From an uncultured Flavobacteriales bacterium (lineage in GTDB: Bacteria; Bacteroidota; Bacteroidia; Flavobacteriales; BACL11), in NCBI GenBank assembly GCA_905478765.1, contig CAJQJY010000005.1, forward strand, positions 1 through 64,000: 64,000 nucleotides of DNA, in the 5' to 3' direction. The translations under genes and the position numbers were made by a program. This document shows, piece by piece, positions 61,455 to 64,000 of this stretch; position 1 is the stretch's first letter, and each line of letters opens with the position of its first letter. Under the pieces are notes generated by a model. The model searched no databases. It was not told the origin of the DNA and saw only the letters and a list, made by a program, of their open reading frames with translations.

Positions 61455-62474
61455 ATGAATGAAGATTACGAGATAGAAGAAGACGGCTTGAATGAGCAGT
61501 TTGAAATGGATCAAGTTTTGCGACCTAAACTTTTTGAAGATTTTGAAGGTCAGGATAAAATTGTCAATAATCTTAAGGTTTTTATTGAAGCAGCAACTCA
61601 AAGGGAAGATGCTTTGGATCATGTTTTGTTACACGGCCCTCCAGGACTTGGGAAAACTACTTTAGCTAATATTATTGCTAATGAGTTAGGAGTAAGTATT
61701 AAAACTACTTCTGGCCCTGTATTAGATAAGCCTGGAGATTTAGCTGGCTTACTTACTAATTTAGAAAATAGAGATGTTCTTTTTATTGATGAAATTCATA
61801 GATTAAATCCAATAGTAGAGGAATATTTATATTCCGCAATGGAGGATTATCAAATTGATATTATGATAGAGTCAGGACCAAATGCCAGGTCTGTTCAAAT
61901 TAAACTTAATCAATTTACGTTAATTGGAGCTACAACTCGTTCGGGCTTACTAACATCACCTTTGAGAGCTAGATTTGGAATTAACTCTAGATTGGAATAT
62001 TATAAATTGAATTTACTTTCTAAAATTGTAAATCGATCTTCCTCAATTTTAGATGTTAGTATTGCTAAGGATGCAGCTATTGAAATTGCGGGAAGAAGCA
62101 GAGGGACTCCTAGGATTGCAAATGCACTTTTAAGAAGAGTTAGAGATTTTGCACAAATAAAAGGAGATGGAGATATTGATAAGAAAATTACTCAATATTC
62201 TTTGGATGCCTTAAATGTTGATGAGCACGGTTTGGATGAAATGGATAACAGAATTTTATCTACTATTATTGATAAATTTAGAGGTGGCCCTGTTGGGCTT
62301 ACAACTATTGCTACTGCAGTTGGTGAGCAAGCTGATACTATTGAGGAAGTATATGAACCTTATTTAATTCAGGAAGGATATTTGATGCGTACACCTAGAG
62401 GAAGGCAAGCAACTGATTTAGCATTTAAGCATTTAGGAAAGGTTAAGCCAGCTGATCAAGGGAATCTGTTTTAA
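61455..62474 (+). CDS. ruvB: Holliday junction helicase RuvB
   Basis: 339 residues. Walker [21 protein letters not shown], Walker [26 protein letters not shown], sensor [21 protein letters not shown], and the winged-helix C-terminus with [23 protein letters not shown]. It drives branch migration with RuvA. The acidic N-terminus [24 protein letters not shown] is variable between species. The end overlaps the small minus-strand gene by 4 bases. Confidence 0.96.
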   Translation: MNEDYEIEEDGLNEQFEMDQVLRPKLFEDFEGQDKIVNNLKVFIEAATQREDALDHVLLHGPPGLGKTTLANIIANELGVSIKTTSGPVLDKPGDLAGLLTNLENRDVLFIDEIHRLNPIVEEYLYSAMEDYQIDIMIESGPNARSVQIKLNQFTLIGATTRSGLLTSPLRARFGINSRLEYYKLNLLSKIVNRSSSILDVSIAKDAAIEIAGRSRGTPRIANALLRRVRDFAQIKGDGDIDKKITQYSLDALNVDEHGLDEMDNRILSTIIDKFRGGPVGLTTIATAVGEQADTIEEVYEPYLIQEGYLMRTPRGRQATDLAFKHLGKVKPADQGNLF

Positions 62475-62656
62475 GAAATCTGATCAAAAACTTCTAGGAT
62501 AGTGTTTTTATATTGGGAAAAAGTTGTTAGTGCCCAAATTTTTAAGGTGATTACTTCTTCTTTACTGAGCCATCTAGCACTTTTTGAAAGTTCCTTTTTA
62601 AAAAGAATTTTATCAAAACTAACTTTCCTAAGTATTTTTTTTGTGAATTCTAACAT
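62471..62656 (-). CDS. Small conserved-looking protein (61 aa), function unknown
   Basis: [46 protein letters not shown]... This resembles short Bacteroidota proteins I have seen, with the pattern KVSFDxxLFxKEL followed by a Trp-containing helix pair. It has two amphipathic helices and a high Lys content, no signal peptide or metal motif. The position between ruvB and ubiX, tail-to-tail with ruvB and 43 bases after the ubiX end, supports a real gene on the ubiX transcript. Function unknown. Confidence 0.6.
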   Translation of the reverse strand: MLEFTKKILRKVSFDKILFKKELSKSARWLSKEEVITLKIWALTTFSQYKNTILEVFDQIS

Positions 62657-62699
62657 AATATTTAAAGTTTACAAATACAATAACACAATAGTATGGTAA

Positions 62700-63272
62700 T
62701 TATTGCTCTCCCCCCCAACTATATGATTCATTTTCTAAACCAGCCAATGTTATTACTCTGTCAATAACAGTAGCGGTTAACTCCTCAAAAGTTTGAGGTT
62801 TACTGTAAAATGAAGGAGTTGCAGGGCAAATAATTCCACCCGCTTCAGTTATTGTTTTCATATTATTAATATGAATTAGGCTGTACGGTGTTTCTCTTGC
62901 AATTATTATTAACTTTCGCCTTTCTTTAAGTATAACATCAGCAGCTCTTGTTGTTAAGTCATTAGATATTCCTGCTGCAATTCTGCCCATTGTCCCCATT
63001 GAAGATGGACAAATTATCATAGTACAAAAGTTTGCCGAACCACTGGCGAAAGGAGCCATAAAATCCATTTTATCATAAAAAGTAAATGGGTAATTATTAT
63101 AATCAGTATTCTCTAATTCAGTTTCCCAAACATACTTTGCATTATCACTCATAAGTACACCAACATCTTCTATTTGTGCCTGTAACTGAACTAGTTTGTC
63201 AAAAAGCACTTTTGCATAAATTGCTCCACTTGCTCCTGTTACTGCTACTATTATTTTGTGTTTTTTATCCAT
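62700..63272 (-). CDS. ubiX: UbiX-family flavin prenyltransferase
   Basis: 190 residues. KIIVAVTGASGAIYAKVLFDKL binds FMN; PSSMGTMGRIAAGISNDLTTRAADVILKERRKLI and RETPYSLIHINNMKTI are the conserved catalytic stretches. It makes prenylated FMN for UbiD-type decarboxylases. No ubiD gene is in the window. The start overlaps the stop of the upstream barrel gene by one base. Confidence 0.93.
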   Translation of the reverse strand: MDKKHKIIVAVTGASGAIYAKVLFDKLVQLQAQIEDVGVLMSDNAKYVWETELENTDYNNYPFTFYDKMDFMAPFASGSANFCTMIICPSSMGTMGRIAAGISNDLTTRAADVILKERRKLIIIARETPYSLIHINNMKTITEAGGIICPATPSFYSKPQTFEELTATVIDRVITLAGLENESYSWGGEQ

Positions 63273-63898
63273 TAGAAATTGTAATGTATTGCAAAATTTA
63301 AAACTGAATTGTACTTTCCTTTTCTTGTAGAATTATATGTTGTAGCATGGTTGTAATCCTCTTCACCAATTGGTAATATCGAGTTGCTAATTCTAGTATT
63401 AAGACTTAAATTTGCTGAAAATTTGTAATCCATACCTATCAATAATCCAATATCATAATCTATAAACGGATCAATAGTTGTAGTTGAAATTTCCCCATAA
63501 GTATCATTATAATAAGCTTTTATTAGATTAGCAAATTGTATTCCTCCTTCAATTTTTAAAACTGCACTTTGGTGGTATTTTAATAACAATGGAATTTCAA
63601 TATAGGAAGATGAAATATCTGGTTTTTCATAATCTTGTAGGTGTTCAGAGTTATTCATATTAGGATTGTTACTGCCTTTTTGAATATAAGTCATTTCCAT
63701 TTGAAAACTAAGTAAAGGAGATAATGATTTATTTGCAAAAAATCCAGCTAGTAATCCAGCTTTATTAAATCCTCCCAAATCATCTCCACTAACTTGTGAG
63801 GTACTAAGCCCTAAAATAATTCCGCCGGCAAAGTTTTGCGCTTGTAAATTTGAAATGAGAAATCCACAAAAAATAAAAAGTGCCAATTTCTTTTTCAT
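63272..63898 (-). CDS. PorT-like outer-membrane beta-barrel protein
   Basis: 208 residues. Signal peptide (KKKLALFIFCGFLISNLQAQ), FAGGIILGLSTSQVSGDDLGGFNKAGLLAGFFAN, the opening of OMP_b-brl_2 barrels, and a final strand YNSVLNFAIHYNF. It is a small barrel of unknown role. It overlaps ubiX by one base and starts one base after the preceding gene, so these three form one operon. Confidence 0.83.
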   Translation of the reverse strand: MKKKLALFIFCGFLISNLQAQNFAGGIILGLSTSQVSGDDLGGFNKAGLLAGFFANKSLSPLLSFQMEMTYIQKGSNNPNMNNSEHLQDYEKPDISSSYIEIPLLLKYHQSAVLKIEGGIQFANLIKAYYNDTYGEISTTTIDPFIDYDIGLLIGMDYKFSANLSLNTRISNSILPIGEEDYNHATTYNSTRKGKYNSVLNFAIHYNF

Positions 63899-63899
63899 T

Positions 63900-64000
63900 T
63901 TATCTTAAGCTAACTCCTAGACCAAGTGTTGCCGTAGGGTATTCAGATAAAGTATAATCTGCTTGAATTGTAACTAAAGTAATGTTGAACCTTAAGCCAA
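63900..64000 (-). CDS. C-terminus of an outer-membrane protein (DUF6588-like), cut by window
   Basis: Not in the ORF track because it runs off the end. The minus strand reads GLRFNITLVTIQADYTLSEY PTATLGLGVSLR and stop, the closing strands of a barrel ending in Arg. This resembles the last strands of DUF6588-type proteins of Bacteroidota. Only 32 codons are seen, so the family is tentative. It is the first visible gene of the operon with the small barrel and ubiX. Confidence 0.6.
   Translation of the reverse strand, partial: GLRFNITLVTIQADYTLSEYPTATLGLGVSLR

Overview
The window reads as chromosome of a marine member of the Bacteroidota, most likely Flavobacteriales. The evidence is low G+C coding sequence, A-rich leaders in place of Shine-Dalgarno sites, many start regions carrying the Bacteroidota -7 element TAnnTTTG, and family content typical of the phylum (DUF6089, PorT-like barrels, alternative complex III, a T9SS sorting-domain remnant). 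Proteorhodopsin with a Blh retinal-forming enzyme points to sunlit water. Genus cannot be told from this stretch. No rRNA, tRNA, IS element, prophage or CRISPR array was seen.

Layout. 1-5.5 kb: the 3' part of a GT9 glycosyltransferase, then a leftward operon (TonB receptor, kdsB, HU/SPOR protein, thioesterase). 5.7-9.5 kb: gdhA, a DUF6090-like protein and kbl. 9.5-13.7 kb: translation block rplM-rpsI, rpsB-tsf, pyrH-frr. 13.7-22 kb: MMPL exporter, rfbA, polyprenyl synthase, sucA-sucB. 22-27.4 kb: a light-related cluster. A photolyase-like flavoprotein and DUF2805 run left. Proteorhodopsin runs right, followed by a strong terminator, blh, a protein of unknown family, a flavin-reductase-like protein and a seven-helix membrane protein of unknown family. 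The cluster ends in a decayed T9SS sorting domain. 27.5-31 kb: 2-oxoglutarate:ferredoxin oxidoreductase (korAB) and its probable ferredoxin. 31-43.3 kb: Nfu scaffold, carbonic-anhydrase-like protein, then the envelope block CBS, BamA-like, nadK, DUF6089, uppS, bamA, two skp genes and murI, with pdxJ and a hydrolase diverging. 43.3-45.5 kb: a LuxE-like/GNAT operon ending in a truncated hydrolase, and a DUF4399 lipoprotein. 45.6-50 kb: a phosphate locus (porin, PiT transporter, an unlisted 29-residue ORF, phoB-phoR) with a candidate Pho box. 50-53.4 kb: glycosyltransferase, trmB, a broken alkyltransferase-like gene, mrp and a NifU-type gene. 53.5-61.4 kb: alternative complex III, actABCDEF. 61.4-64 kb: ruvB, a small conserved-looking protein, ubiX and two barrel proteins.

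How the genes work together. Proteorhodopsin should pump protons in light, with retinal from Blh, and the polyprenyl synthase may supply the C20 carotenoid precursor. SucAB and KorAB give two routes from 2-oxoglutarate to succinyl-CoA, one feeding NADH and one ferredoxin. Alternative complex III oxidises quinol. The most interesting points are the rhodopsin-linked unknown genes, the terminator touching the blh start codon, symmetric divergent promoters, apparently leaderless genes, and three decayed genes. Several ORF-track starts were moved because they fall inside or upstream of a -7 element.
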